64,000 nt of DNA from Paracoccus lichenicola. GTDB taxonomy: Bacteria; Pseudomonadota; Alphaproteobacteria; Rhodobacterales; Rhodobacteraceae. Location of the stretch: NCBI RefSeq assembly GCF_009708075.1, contig NZ_WMBT01000003.1, positions 1 to 64,000 of the forward strand, given 5' to 3'. Below are positions 54,971 through 63,998 of this stretch, one piece after another. How positions within the stretch are numbered: the first letter of the stretch is position 1; each line of letters starts with the position of its first letter. A program made the translations under genes and the position numbers. The notes below the pieces were generated by a model. It was not told the DNA's origin. It saw only the letters and a program-made list of their open reading frames with translations, and made no database searches.

Positions 54971-55437
54971 TCCACCCCGAGATCACCGATTTCGCGGCCA
55001 GCCTGCCCCCGGTGGGCGGCATCGCCGGGCTGGATCTGGGCACCAAGACCATCGGCGTGGCGGTTAGCGACGGGCTGCGCCAGGTGGCCTCGCCCCTGAC
55101 CGTGATCCGACGGCAGAAGTTCACGCTGGATGCGGCGGAACTGCTGGCGATCGTCAAGGACCGCACGCTGGTGGGCCTGGTGCTGGGCCTGCCGCGCAAC
55201 ATGGACGGCAGCGAAGGCCCGCGCGCCCAATCGACCCGCGCCTTCGCCCGCAACCTGGAACGGCTGACGGATCTCTCCATCGGCTTCTGGGACGAACGCC
55301 TGTCCACGGTGGCCGCCGAACGCGCGCTGCTGGAGGCCGACACCTCGCGCAAGCGCCGGGCCGAGGTGATCGACCAGGTGGCCGCCGGTTACATCCTGCA
55401 AGGCGCGCTGGACCGGCTGCGGTACATGACGCGATGA
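54967..55437 (+). CDS. ruvX: Putative pre-16S rRNA nuclease / Holliday junction resolvase-like protein
   Basis: The 156-residue product is a YqgF-type RNase H fold protein: [25 protein letters not shown] (20-44) with Asp23, [23 protein letters not shown], and [21 protein letters not shown]. The family is linked to processing of the 16S rRNA 5' end. It overlaps ccmI at its start (ATGA) and the DUF1289 gene at its end (ATGA). Confidence 0.95.
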   Translation: MIHPEITDFAASLPPVGGIAGLDLGTKTIGVAVSDGLRQVASPLTVIRRQKFTLDAAELLAIVKDRTLVGLVLGLPRNMDGSEGPRAQSTRAFARNLERLTDLSIGFWDERLSTVAAERALLEADTSRKRRAEVIDQVAAGYILQGALDRLRYMTR

Positions 55438-55592
55438 TCGAAACGCCCTGCATCAAGGTCTGCGTGATCGACCCCGCATCCCGGCTTTGCACCGGCTGCT
55501 GGCGGACCCTGGACGAGATCGCCGCCTGGGCCAGCCTGCCGCCGGAAACGCGCCGCCGGATCATGGCCGAACTGCCCGCGCGCAAGGGCTGA
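55434..55592 (+). CDS. DUF1289 small cysteine-rich protein
   Basis: The frame is 53 codons including the stop, starting ATG inside the ruvX stop. The 52 residues include [20 protein letters not shown] (Cys6, Cys10, Cys19 and Cys22) and [20 protein letters not shown]. This is the DUF1289 pattern of four cysteines with a Trp/Arg-rich helix, thought to bind a metal or Fe-S cluster. It is commonly found between housekeeping genes in proteobacteria. Confidence 0.85.
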   Translation: MIETPCIKVCVIDPASRLCTGCWRTLDEIAAWASLPPETRRRIMAELPARKG

Positions 55593-55658
55593 TCCCTGCG
55601 CTTGCCGCCTTGGCCGCCATCTGCGATAGAAACCGCGATCCCGACCAAAAGGCCGCCC

Positions 55659-56621
55659 ATGACCTTTCGCGCCCGCCACCTGCTTGGCATCGACCACCTC
55701 GCCCCGCCCGAGATCGTCACCCTTCTGGACCTGGCCGAGGATTACGTGGCCCTGAACCGCCGCACGGTGAAGCACGCCGACGCGCTGGAGGGCATGACCC
55801 TCATCAACATGTTCTTCGAGAACTCCACCCGCACCCAGGCCAGCTTCGAATTGGCGGGCAAGCGGCTTGGCGCGGACGTGATGAACATGGCCGTCGCGCA
55901 TTCCTCGGTGAAGAAGGGCGAAACCCTGATCGACACCGCCCTGACGCTGAACGCCATGCAGCCCGACCTGCTGGTGGTGCGCCACCCCCATTCGGGCGCG
56001 GTCAACCTGCTGGCCGAAAAAGTCAACTGCGCCGTCATCAACGCGGGCGACGGGCGGCACGAACACCCCACGCAGGCGCTGCTGGACGCGCTGACCATCC
56101 GCCGCGCCAAGGGCCGGTTGCACCGCCTGACGGTCGCCATCTGCGGCGACATCGCCAACAGCCGCGTGGCCCGGTCGAACCTGCTCTTGCTGGGCAAGAT
56201 GGAAAACCGCCTGCGCCTGATCGGCCCCGCGACCCTGATGCCCGCAGGCGCCGGCGAGATGGGCGTCGAGCTGTTCGAGGACATGCGCGAGGGGTTGAAG
56301 GGCGCCGACGTGGTGATGATGCTGCGGCTGCAAAAGGAACGCATGGACGGCGGCTTCATCCCGTCGGAACGCGAATATTTCCACCGCTTCGGCCTGGACG
56401 CCGAGAAACTCGCCTGCGCCGCGCCCGACGCCATCGTCATGCACCCCGGCCCCATGAACCGCGGGGTCGAGATCGACGGCACCATTGCCGATGACATCAA
56501 CCGATCCGTGATCCAGGATCAGGTTGAAATGGGCGTCGCCGTGCGGATGGCTGCGCTGGACCTGCTGGCGCGGAACCTGCGGGCGGAACGGGGACGGGCG
56601 GCGGCGGGGGTGATGGTGTGA
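55659..56621 (+). CDS. pyrB: Aspartate carbamoyltransferase catalytic subunit
   Basis: The ATG at 55659 ([20 protein letters not shown]) gives 320 residues; the earlier start lacks support. The carbamoyl phosphate motif [20 protein letters not shown] is at about 54-73, [11 protein letters not shown] near 136, and [12 protein letters not shown] near 275. It makes carbamoyl aspartate in pyrimidine synthesis. No pyrI gene is present; instead, a dihydroorotase-like gene lacking active-site residues follows, which suggests the PyrB-PyrC' type complex. A DUF4268 gene is inserted between them, overlapping pyrB by four bases (GTGA). Confidence 0.97.
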   Translation: MTFRARHLLGIDHLAPPEIVTLLDLAEDYVALNRRTVKHADALEGMTLINMFFENSTRTQASFELAGKRLGADVMNMAVAHSSVKKGETLIDTALTLNAMQPDLLVVRHPHSGAVNLLAEKVNCAVINAGDGRHEHPTQALLDALTIRRAKGRLHRLTVAICGDIANSRVARSNLLLLGKMENRLRLIGPATLMPAGAGEMGVELFEDMREGLKGADVVMMLRLQKERMDGGFIPSEREYFHRFGLDAEKLACAAPDAIVMHPGPMNRGVEIDGTIADDINRSVIQDQVEMGVAVRMAALDLLARNLRAERGRAAAGVMV

Positions 56622-57616
56622 GCGATTTTGGGCGACTAGAACGCGTCGACCTGCGCCACGGCTGGATGACCGAAGCACAGCATTTCACCCCCTGGCTTGC
56701 ACGCGAAGAAAACCTCGCGCTCTTGGCTGACACTCTGGGTCTTGATCTTGAGTTCGAAGCGCAGGAGCAAGCTGTCGGACCCTTCCGAGCTGATATTCTG
56801 TGCAAGAACACCGCCGATGACACCTGGGTTTTGATCGAGAATCAGTTGGAACGCACCGATCACAGCCATCTGGGCCAACTCATCACCTATGCGGCAGGTC
56901 TGCATGCGGTCACGATCATCTGGATTGCCGCACGCTTTGCTGATGAACACCGCGCCGCGTGTGATTGGCTGAACGAGATAACATCGGAGAATGTTCGCAT
57001 CTTCGCTCTCGAGGTGGAACTGTGGCGGATCGGTCAAAGCCCCATCGCACCCAAGTTCAACATCATCAGTCAGCCGAATGACTGGGCCAGGCAGGTCGCC
57101 ACAGCGCAGAAGGCTATTACCGATGGTGAATTCAGCGAAACCCGCCAAACCCAGTGGCGCTATTGGAAAGCGGTCGAGGATCTGATCGGCAAGGCCAACG
57201 GCGTGATACGGCCCGTATCGCCCCAGGCCAGTTCTTGGGTCTCGCATGGCATCGGCAAGACCGGCGTGCATTTCAATTTTGCCATGAGCCGCCCCGAGAA
57301 TCTTGTCCGGATCGAGGTTTATCTCTCTGGGCTTCATGCAAAGTCCGATTTTGCCCAACTAGCGGCCCGCCGGGCCGAGATCGAGGCAAAGCTGGGCCAG
57401 CCCCTTGTCTGGCAGCCCATGCCCGACAAGAAAGATGCGAGGATTGCCCTTCACTTGCCCAATATCGACCCCTTCGACGAGGCTGACTGGGAACGTCAAC
57501 ACCGCTGGATCGTCGACAATGCCCGGTCGCTGCACCAAGTGTTCCGGCCTCTGGTTATGTCGCTGGACCGCAGTGGCAAGATCGCCGAAGACCCTGCATC
57601 CTCTGAGGCGCCATGA
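56618..57616 (+). CDS. DUF4268 protein, PD-(D/E)xK nuclease-like, inserted in the pyr operon
   Basis: The GTG at 56618 overlaps the pyrB stop, and the stop at 57616 overlaps the start of the pyrC-like gene. The 332-residue protein has an N-terminal nuclease-type motif: [20 protein letters not shown] (Asp59 and Glu74, with Gln76), then [20 protein letters not shown]. It has a C-terminal DUF4268 domain ([37 protein letters not shown]). The Asp...Glu-x-Gln pattern resembles a nuclease core, but activity is unproven. The codon choice is plainly more AT-rich than in pyrB and pyrC-like. It looks like a horizontally gained gene kept in frame with operon signals. Confidence 0.85.
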   Translation: MSDFGRLERVDLRHGWMTEAQHFTPWLAREENLALLADTLGLDLEFEAQEQAVGPFRADILCKNTADDTWVLIENQLERTDHSHLGQLITYAAGLHAVTIIWIAARFADEHRAACDWLNEITSENVRIFALEVELWRIGQSPIAPKFNIISQPNDWARQVATAQKAITDGEFSETRQTQWRYWKAVEDLIGKANGVIRPVSPQASSWVSHGIGKTGVHFNFAMSRPENLVRIEVYLSGLHAKSDFAQLAARRAEIEAKLGQPLVWQPMPDKKDARIALHLPNIDPFDEADWERQHRWIVDNARSLHQVFRPLVMSLDRSGKIAEDPASSEAP

Positions 57617-58887
57617 CCGCGACGCTGTTCACCAATGCCCGCCTGATCGACCCCGAGGCGCAGACCGACGCCCCCGGCAGCCTGCTGGTCCAGGGCGGCG
57701 TGATCGAGGCCATCGACGCCCCCGCCCCCGAAGGCGCCACCGTCATCGACTGCCAGGGCCGCGCCCTGGCACCGGGGATCATCGACTGGGGCGTCAAGAT
57801 CGGCGAGCCGGGAGAGCGGCACAAGGAATCCTTCCGCAGCGCGGGCCTTGCCGCCGCCGCCGGGGGCGTGACCACCATCGTCGCGCGGCCCGACACGGCC
57901 CCGCCCATCGACACGCCGGAATCGCTGGAATTCGTCACCCGCCGCGCGGCGGACGCGCCCGTGAACATCCGCCACATGGCCGCCCTGACCAAGGCGCGGG
58001 AGGGGCGCGAGATGGTCGAGATCGGATTCCTGACCGATGCGGGCGCGGTCGCATTCACCGACGGCGTGCGGCAGGTGGCGGACACGCGCCTGCTGTCGCG
58101 CTGCATGACCTATGCGCGGGGCCTGGGCGCGCTGATCGTGGGCCATCCGCAGGACGCGGACCTGTCGCGCGGGGCGGCGGCCACCAGCGGCAAGTTCGCC
58201 TCGATCTACGGCATTCCCGCCGTGTCGCCGGTGGCCGAGGTGATCGGGCTGGACCGCGACCTGGCCCTGGCACAGATGACCGGATGCCGCTGGCACGCGG
58301 ACCAGATCACCACCGCGCGCGCCCTGCCCGCCCTGCGCCGCGCGCGGGATGCGGGGCTGGACGTGACGGCGGGGATCTCGATCCACCACCTGACGCTGAA
58401 CGAATACGACATAGGCGATTACCGGACCTTCTTCCGCTTCACGCCCCCCTTGCGGTCGGAAGACGACCGGCTGGCGATGGTGCAGGCGGTGGCGGACGGG
58501 CTGATCGACGTGATCGCCAGTTTCCACACCCCTCAGGATGAGGAATCGAAGCGCCTGCCCTTCGAGGCCGCAGCCCCCGGCGCCGTGGGCCTGCAAACGC
58601 TGCTGCCCGCGGCGATGCGGCTTTACCACGGCGGCGGACTGACCCTGCCCCAACTGTGGCGGGCGATGTCGCTGAACCCGGCCAGGCGCCTCGGCCTGCC
58701 GGGCGGGCGGCTGTCCGTGGGAGCGCCTGCCGACCTGGTGCTGTTCGACCCTGACGCGCCCTTCGTGCTGGACCGCTTTACCCTGCTGTCGAAATCGAAG
58801 AACACCCCCTTCGACGGCGCGCGGATGGAGGGGCGGGTGATCGGCACCTGGGTCGCGGGCCGCCGCGTGTTCGGAGGCGAGCCATGA
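57613..58887 (+). CDS. Dihydroorotase-like protein lacking catalytic residues (PyrC'-type)
   Basis: The 424-residue product has the dihydroorotase fold, but the usual metal motif DxHxHxREPG reads DWGVKIGEPG, so both His are replaced (Gly60 and Lys62). The second signature, normally DHAPH, reads SFHTPQ: the catalytic Asp is Phe304 and the last His is Gln308. Some positions remain (GHPQD, TAGISIHHLTLNEYD). In pseudomonads an inactive PyrC' is structural and holds PyrB together; this gene probably does the same. Its start overlaps the DUF4268 stop; plsY follows with an ATGA overlap. Confidence 0.9.
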   Translation: MTATLFTNARLIDPEAQTDAPGSLLVQGGVIEAIDAPAPEGATVIDCQGRALAPGIIDWGVKIGEPGERHKESFRSAGLAAAAGGVTTIVARPDTAPPIDTPESLEFVTRRAADAPVNIRHMAALTKAREGREMVEIGFLTDAGAVAFTDGVRQVADTRLLSRCMTYARGLGALIVGHPQDADLSRGAAATSGKFASIYGIPAVSPVAEVIGLDRDLALAQMTGCRWHADQITTARALPALRRARDAGLDVTAGISIHHLTLNEYDIGDYRTFFRFTPPLRSEDDRLAMVQAVADGLIDVIASFHTPQDEESKRLPFEAAAPGAVGLQTLLPAAMRLYHGGGLTLPQLWRAMSLNPARRLGLPGGRLSVGAPADLVLFDPDAPFVLDRFTLLSKSKNTPFDGARMEGRVIGTWVAGRRVFGGEP

Positions 58888-59462
58888 TCCTGTGGACGAT
58901 CTTCGGCTATCTGCTGGGGTCCATCCCCTTCGGCCTGGTCATCGCCCGCGCCCTGGGCCTGGGCGACCTGCGCGCCATCGGGTCGGGCAATATCGGCGCG
59001 ACCAACGTGCTGCGCACCGGCAACAAGCCCGCCGCGCTGGCGACGCTGCTGCTGGACAGCGGCAAGGGCGCCATCGCCGTGCTGGTCGCGCGCCAGTTCG
59101 GCGGCGACATGGCGGCGGTGCTGGCAGGGGGCGCGGCCTTCCTAGGCCATTGCTTCCCGGTCTGGCTGGGCTTTAAGGGCGGCAAGGGGGTGGCGACCTT
59201 CCTGGGCACGCTGATCGCGCTGCATTGGCCGCTGGGCCTGATCGCCTGCGGGGTCTGGCTGCTGACCGCAGCCGTCAGCCGCATCAGCAGCCTGTCGGCG
59301 CTGCTGGCCGCAGCCCTGTCGCCTGTCTTCGCCTGGGGGATGGGCCGCACGGACCTGATCGCCGTCAGCCTGTTCATGGCGGTGCTGATCGTCGTGCGCC
59401 ACCGCCCCAACATCGCCCGCCTGCTGGACGGCACCGAACCCCGGATCGGGAAGAAGGGCTAG
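58884..59462 (+). CDS. plsY: Glycerol-3-phosphate acyltransferase PlsY
   Basis: The 192-residue membrane protein has five to six hydrophobic segments and the PlsY motifs: YLLGSIPFGLVIARALG, IGSGNIGATNVLRTGNK (34-49), LGHCFPVWLGFKGGKGVATFLG (about 91-112), and VVRHRPNIARLLDGTEP. It acylates glycerol 3-phosphate with acyl phosphate, the first step of phospholipid synthesis. The start overlaps the pyrC-like gene. Its stop shares CTAG with the convergent gene at 59459. Confidence 0.95.
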   Translation: MILWTIFGYLLGSIPFGLVIARALGLGDLRAIGSGNIGATNVLRTGNKPAALATLLLDSGKGAIAVLVARQFGGDMAAVLAGGAAFLGHCFPVWLGFKGGKGVATFLGTLIALHWPLGLIACGVWLLTAAVSRISSLSALLAAALSPVFAWGMGRTDLIAVSLFMAVLIVVRHRPNIARLLDGTEPRIGKKG

Positions 59463-59848
59463 CGTTCGGCCACCAGCGTCCGGCCTGCCGGGCGCGCGGG
59501 GCGGACGGGAACGGGTTCGGGCTGCGGCTCGGCCACGACCTCGCGCAGGGGGGTCTGGCTGAAGACGCGGACCGGGGCTGCGGCAGGTGCCGCGACGCCC
59601 TGCCCCGCGATGCGGCGCAGCGCATCCGCCCCGCGGCGGGCCGAGATCGCCAGCGAGACCAGCGCAAGGCACGCGCCCGACAGCAGCACCAGCATCACGA
59701 TTCCCAGCATGCCCACGAAGATCGGCAAGGGCGGCAGCCCCTCGGCCTGGCCGACCTGGGTCACGATGGCCCCGACCAGGGCCGCGACCCCCACCGCGAA
59801 GACCGCGCCCACGATCCGCTGCACCCACACCATCGCATCCGCCTTCAT
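59459..59848 (-). CDS. Small hypothetical membrane protein
   Basis: The ATG at 59848 (MKADAMVWVQRIVGAVFAVG) has AGGGGACAGG upstream; an earlier start is less likely. The 129-residue product has two hydrophobic segments (about 8-30, VWVQRIVGAVFAVGVAALVGAIV; and 43-68, IFVGMLGIVMLVLLSGACLALV). An Ala/Pro/Arg-rich C-terminal tail of about 50 residues follows. No known family. It converges with plsY. Confidence 0.65.
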   Translation of the reverse strand: MKADAMVWVQRIVGAVFAVGVAALVGAIVTQVGQAEGLPPLPIFVGMLGIVMLVLLSGACLALVSLAISARRGADALRRIAGQGVAAPAAAPVRVFSQTPLREVVAEPQPEPVPVRPARPAGRTLVAER

Positions 59849-60043
59849 CGCCTGTCCCCTTTCCGGTTTGATCCTGCCCTGCCACCGCCACGAATCCGGC
59901 GCAAGACGGGGGGCGGTCATTTTGTCGTGCGCCCGCCCGGAATGTCGCCGGCAATCGTGCGAAACAAAACGTTTTTATTGAAATTCGGGCATCATGCTGC
60001 AAGCACAGGATGCAGCCGGTTCCCTCGCCTTTGGTGATTCTCG

Positions 60044-61507
60044 ATGTGCCAAGCCTGTTTCGCCCCCGATCCCGTCACGGGAAAGCTGCATTTCTGCCAT
60101 TGCGGCAGCCCCACCACCCTGGCCGCGATGCGCCGGATCGAGGCCGACATTTCCCGCCGCCAGATGATGGGCGGAATGGCGGCGGTCGTCGGCATGTTCG
60201 CGGGCTTCGGCCTCGCCCCGCGCGAGGTGCAGGCCCAGACCCCGGCGCGGCCCGTGCTGCTGACCAACCTGCGGCTGTTCGACGGCGAGGCCCTGTCGCT
60301 GCGCGAAGGCGTGGGCATCCTGATCGACGGCGGGCGGATCACCGCGCTTCCCGCGGTGGGCCAAGGTCCCGAGGATGCGCAGGTGATCGACTGCGGCGGG
60401 CGCGCGGTCATTCCCGGCCTGATCGACACGCATTGGCACGCGACCCTGGCATCCGTCAGTCAGATCGCCGCCATGACCCAGGACATCGGCTTCGTGCACC
60501 TGATGGCGGGGCAAGAGGCCGGGGCCACGCTGATGCGCGGCTTCACCACCGTGCGCGACGTGGGCGGCCCCGCCTTCGGGTTGAAGGCCGCGATCGACCG
60601 GGGCGTGGTCACGGGGCCGCGCGTCTTTCCGTCGGGGGGGATCATCTCGCAGACATCAGGGCACGGGGATTTCCGGTTTTCCAACAGCCTGCCGATGATG
60701 CCGGGCGATCCCGCCGATTACGCCAGCCAGCAGGGCATGTCGGCCCTGGCCGATGGCGTCCCCGAGGTGCTGCGCCGCACCCGCGAGCAGCTGATGAAGG
60801 GCGCGAGCCAGATCAAGATCACGGCGGGCGGCGGCGTCGCGTCCCAATACGACCCGCTGGAATCGCTGCAATTCACGGAAGGTGAGATGCGCGCGGCGGT
60901 CGATGCGGCGACCGACTGGGGCACCTATGTCTGCGCCCATGTCTATACCCCGCCCGGCATCCGGCGCTGCATCGCGGCGGGGGTCAAGTCCATCGAACAC
61001 GGGCAATTGGCCGACGAGGACACCGTGCGGCTGATGGCCGACAGCGACACCTGGTGGTCGATCCAGCCGTTCCTGGCCGACGAGGACGCGAACCGATACA
61101 CCGACCCCAAGGCCGTGGCCGCGCAGCGCGCCGTGGCCGAGGGCACCGCGCGCGCCTTCGAATGGGCCGACAAGCACCGGGTCAACTGGGCCTTCGGCAC
61201 CGACATCCTGTATGGCGGGGGCGAAAGCCAGGGGCGGCAGTTAGCCAAGCTGGCGCGCTTCATGTCGCCGCTTTCGGCGCTGCATCGGGCGACGGGGGCC
61301 GCGGGTCGGCTGCTGGCGCTGTCGGGGGCGCGGGCGCCTTACGACGGCAGGCTGGGGGTGATCGCGGAAGGCGCGCTGGCCGACCTGCTGGTGATCGACG
61401 GCGAACCCGAGCAGGGCCTGGACTGGCTGGCCGACACGGGCAACCTGCGGCTGATCATGAAGAACGGCCGCCTGTTCAAGAACGAGTTGTCCGAGGATTC
61501 GATATGA
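60044..61507 (+). CDS. Exported amidohydrolase with Cys-rich leader and twin-arginine signal
   Basis: The 487-residue protein has an unusual N terminus: MCQACFAPDPVTGKLHFCHC, with Cys2, Cys5, Cys18 and Cys20, followed at about residues 38-64 by a twin-arginine signal (SRRQMMGGMAAVVGMFAGFG). The mature part is an amidohydrolase of the imidazolonepropionase-like group with metal ligands in GLIDTHWHAT (about 125-134) and ICAHVYTPPGIRRC, SIEHGQL and FGTDILYGGGESQG. It is therefore probably a folded, metal-bound periplasmic hydrolase. It overlaps the following outer membrane gene (ATGA). Substrate is not known. Confidence 0.8.
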   Translation: MCQACFAPDPVTGKLHFCHCGSPTTLAAMRRIEADISRRQMMGGMAAVVGMFAGFGLAPREVQAQTPARPVLLTNLRLFDGEALSLREGVGILIDGGRITALPAVGQGPEDAQVIDCGGRAVIPGLIDTHWHATLASVSQIAAMTQDIGFVHLMAGQEAGATLMRGFTTVRDVGGPAFGLKAAIDRGVVTGPRVFPSGGIISQTSGHGDFRFSNSLPMMPGDPADYASQQGMSALADGVPEVLRRTREQLMKGASQIKITAGGGVASQYDPLESLQFTEGEMRAAVDAATDWGTYVCAHVYTPPGIRRCIAAGVKSIEHGQLADEDTVRLMADSDTWWSIQPFLADEDANRYTDPKAVAAQRAVAEGTARAFEWADKHRVNWAFGTDILYGGGESQGRQLAKLARFMSPLSALHRATGAAGRLLALSGARAPYDGRLGVIAEGALADLLVIDGEPEQGLDWLADTGNLRLIMKNGRLFKNELSEDSI

Positions 61508-62223
61508 TGAAATTCGCAGCCCTTGCCGCCGCCGCGCTGGCCGCCGCGCCTGCCCTGGCGCAGGACTGGAACGCGCAGGTCACCCCTTATGTCTGGGCAT
61601 CCGGCCTGGGGGGCGATGTCACCCCCTTCACCGGCGCGCCGACGCTGGAATTCGACAAGAGCTTTTCCGAGGTGCTGGAGGATCTGGACGCGGCCTTCTT
61701 CCTGTCGGGCTATGCTCGCAAGGACCGCTTTGTCGTCCTCGGCGATCTCAGCTATTCGGCCAGTTCCAAATCCGGCCTGATTCCGCCGGGCCTGCCTGCC
61801 GAGGGCGAGGTGTCGCAACGATCCCTGACCCTGGCCGCAGGCTGGCGGGCCATCGACAACGGCGGGCTGGCGCTTGACGTGCTGGGCGGGGTGCGGGCCT
61901 GGAAGATCAAGGCCGAGGTCTCGGTTGCGGGCGGGGCCATCAGCCGGTCGGGCGACAAGGATTTCGTCGATCCGATCATCGCCTTGCGGGCCAATTACAC
62001 CCTTGCGCCCCGCTGGTCGGCCATCGCCTATATCGACCACGGCATCACCGGCATGGGGTCGGACAGCACCACGCAGGTCGTGGCGACGGTCAATTACCAG
62101 ATGACGGACCAAGCTTATGTCTCGGTCGGTTATCGGCGGCTGGACGTGGATTACCGCAGCGGCGGCACGCGGGTGGACGCCACCATGGCAGGCCCGCTGC
62201 TGGGCCTGACCTGGCGTTTCTGA
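61504..62223 (+). CDS. Outer membrane beta-barrel protein
   Basis: Two ATGs (61504 and 61507) can start the gene, the first inside the amidohydrolase stop. The product has 239 residues with a signal peptide (MMKFAALAAAALAAAPALAQ) and alternating strands with aromatic ends: VTPYVWASGLGGDV, AAFFLSGYARKDRFVVLGDL, LTLAAGWRAI, LDVLGGVRAW, AIAYIDHG, VSVGYRRLDVDY, and ending in LLGLTWRF. The last residue is Phe, the signal for BAM insertion. It resembles OmpW/OMP_b-brl porins. Co-transcription with the amidohydrolase suggests linked roles in the envelope. Confidence 0.8.
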   Translation: MMKFAALAAAALAAAPALAQDWNAQVTPYVWASGLGGDVTPFTGAPTLEFDKSFSEVLEDLDAAFFLSGYARKDRFVVLGDLSYSASSKSGLIPPGLPAEGEVSQRSLTLAAGWRAIDNGGLALDVLGGVRAWKIKAEVSVAGGAISRSGDKDFVDPIIALRANYTLAPRWSAIAYIDHGITGMGSDSTTQVVATVNYQMTDQAYVSVGYRRLDVDYRSGGTRVDATMAGPLLGLTWRF

Positions 62224-62284
62224 CGGCGCCTGGCCCGTGCCAAGGGCCGCCACGGAAAAGGGTCAGCGATTATCGCGCGGTCGA

Positions 62285-62536
62285 TCAACGCTGCGTCAAG
62301 GCCTCGACCGCCTCGGCCGTGCGGCGGGTGTTGTTGTAGATGCCAAGGCCCAGATAGATCATGCCCCCCATCAGGACGAGGTAGACAAAGCCAAAGGCCC
62401 AGGTTGCCAACCCTTGCAGGAACCCGCCAGCCGGCGAAAACATGACGACAAGGCCAGCCATCAGGACGACGACCGCGCCCAGGATGATGACCACGTTGAT
62501 GATCCTCTCCATCCAGAGAATGAAAAAATCGCGCAT
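62285..62536 (-). CDS. Small membrane protein
   Basis: The 83-residue protein has two hydrophobic segments (about 10-34, MERIINVVIILGAVVVLMAGLVVMF; and 39-66, LQGLATWAFGFVYLVLMGGMIYLG) and a short polar tail (NNTRRTAEAVEALTQR). No known function is recognised. It is upstream of nothing on this strand before gshA; it follows gshA after 48 bases in the direction of transcription. Confidence 0.65.
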   Translation of the reverse strand: MRDFFILWMERIINVVIILGAVVVLMAGLVVMFSPAGGFLQGLATWAFGFVYLVLMGGMIYLGLGIYNNTRRTAEAVEALTQR

Positions 62537-62584
62537 GAAATCCTCTTTGTTTTCAATTCAACATTAGCCGCTGCCGATCCCGCT

Positions 62585-63955
62585 TCAATAGGAATATTCG
62601 CGGTAGATGGGCGTCAGGTCGCCCCCCCATTCGCCGTGGTACTTGTCCAGCAATTCGTCGGCCATGACCTTGCCGCTGTCCAGGCTTTCCTTGATGGCGT
62701 TGAGGAAATGGGTCTCGTCCGGGACCATGCCGCCTGCGCCCGCGCGGGCGCGGTTCTTCAGGCCCGCTTCCGCGATCTCGACCACCTGGCGCGCGAGATC
62801 CTGCATCCGAACGCCGTTCACCTGGGCGTCGAGCGCGTGGATCCCGGCCTCGCGCCGCCAGCTTTCCCGCGTCTCGTGGTCCCAGTCCTTGACCAGATCC
62901 CAGGCGGCATCCAGCGCCGACTGGTCATAGATCAACCCGACCCACAGCGCGGGCAGCGCGCAGAGCCTGCGCCAGGGGCCGCCATCGGCGCCGCGCATCT
63001 CGATGTATTTCTTCACCCGCGCCTCGGGAAAGACGGTGGTCATGTGGTCGGCCCAGTCGGACAGCGTGGGCACCTCGCCCGGCAGGGCGGGGAGGCGGCC
63101 GTTCAGGAAATCGCGGAAGGACTGGCCCAGGGCGTCGATATAGCGGCCGTCGCGATAGACGAAATACATCGGCACGTTCAGGACGTAATCGACCCAGGCG
63201 TCGTATCCGAAACCGTCCTGGAAGACGAAGGGCAGCATCCCCGTGCGCGCGGCGTCCAGGTTCTGCCAGATATGCGCGCGCCAGCTTTTCCAGCCATTCG
63301 GCTTGCCGTCGAGAAAGGGCGAATTGGCGAACAGGGCGTTGGCGACGGGCTGCAAGGACAGGGCTACGCGCATCTTCTGCACCATGTCGGCTTCCGAGCC
63401 GAAGTCCAGGTTCACCTGCACGGTGCAGGTCCGATACATCATCTGCTTGCCGAGCGTGCCGACCCGGTCCATGTAGTCGGTCATCAGCCGGTAGCGCCCC
63501 TTGGGCATCATCGGCATGTCGTTCTGTCCCCAGATGGGCGCCGCGCCCAGGCCGATGAAGCCCGCGCCGATGCGGTCGGCGATCTCCTTCACCTCGGCCA
63601 GATGGCCGTTCACCTCGTCGCAGGTCTGGTGGATGGTTTCCAGGGGCGCGCCCGACAGTTCCAGTTGCCCGCCCGGTTCCAGGCTGATGTTGGCGCCGTT
63701 CCGTTCCAGCCCGATCAGCTTGTCCTGTTCCATCACAGGGGTCCAGCCGAAGCGTTCCTGCAACCCCGTCAGCATCGCCAGGATCGAACAGGCCCCGTCA
63801 TAAGGCAGCGGCATCAGGCCGGCCTTGTCGTATCCGAACTTCTCGTGCTCGGTCCCGATGCGCCAATCCGCGCGCGGCTTTTCGCCCGACGCGATATAGG
63901 CGGCCAGCTGGTCGCGGCTTTCGATCGGGCCTCCGCCCTGTTGTGGTATCGACAT
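62585..63955 (-). CDS. gshA: Glutamate--cysteine ligase (alphaproteobacterial/plant-type)
   Basis: The 456-residue protein has WRIGTEHEKFGYDK (31-44), NISLEPGGQLELSGAPL (about 90-106), MPKGRYRLMTDYM, RTCTVQVNLDFGSE and PMYFVYRDGRY; the C-terminal segment has TVFPEARVKKYIEMRGAD. These are motifs of the GCS class shared with plants. It joins glutamate and cysteine, the first step of glutathione synthesis. It is normal in length and complete in the window. The upstream palindrome at 63977-63998 probably ends the preceding gene or marks its own leader. Confidence 0.93.
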   Translation of the reverse strand: MSIPQQGGGPIESRDQLAAYIASGEKPRADWRIGTEHEKFGYDKAGLMPLPYDGACSILAMLTGLQERFGWTPVMEQDKLIGLERNGANISLEPGGQLELSGAPLETIHQTCDEVNGHLAEVKEIADRIGAGFIGLGAAPIWGQNDMPMMPKGRYRLMTDYMDRVGTLGKQMMYRTCTVQVNLDFGSEADMVQKMRVALSLQPVANALFANSPFLDGKPNGWKSWRAHIWQNLDAARTGMLPFVFQDGFGYDAWVDYVLNVPMYFVYRDGRYIDALGQSFRDFLNGRLPALPGEVPTLSDWADHMTTVFPEARVKKYIEMRGADGGPWRRLCALPALWVGLIYDQSALDAAWDLVKDWDHETRESWRREAGIHALDAQVNGVRMQDLARQVVEIAEAGLKNRARAGAGGMVPDETHFLNAIKESLDSGKVMADELLDKYHGEWGGDLTPIYREYSY

Positions 63956-63976
63956 GAGGCGGGGCCTTTCTGGGTT

Positions 63977-63998
63977 CGCGCGTCACAGGTGACGCGCG
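63977..63998. terminator. Perfect palindrome upstream of gshA
   Basis: CGCGCGTCAC and GTGACGCGCG form a ten-bp inverted repeat with AG at the centre. It lies 22 bases before the gshA start (on the minus strand). It may be a terminator of an unseen upstream gene or a regulator site. There is no T run. Confidence 0.4.
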
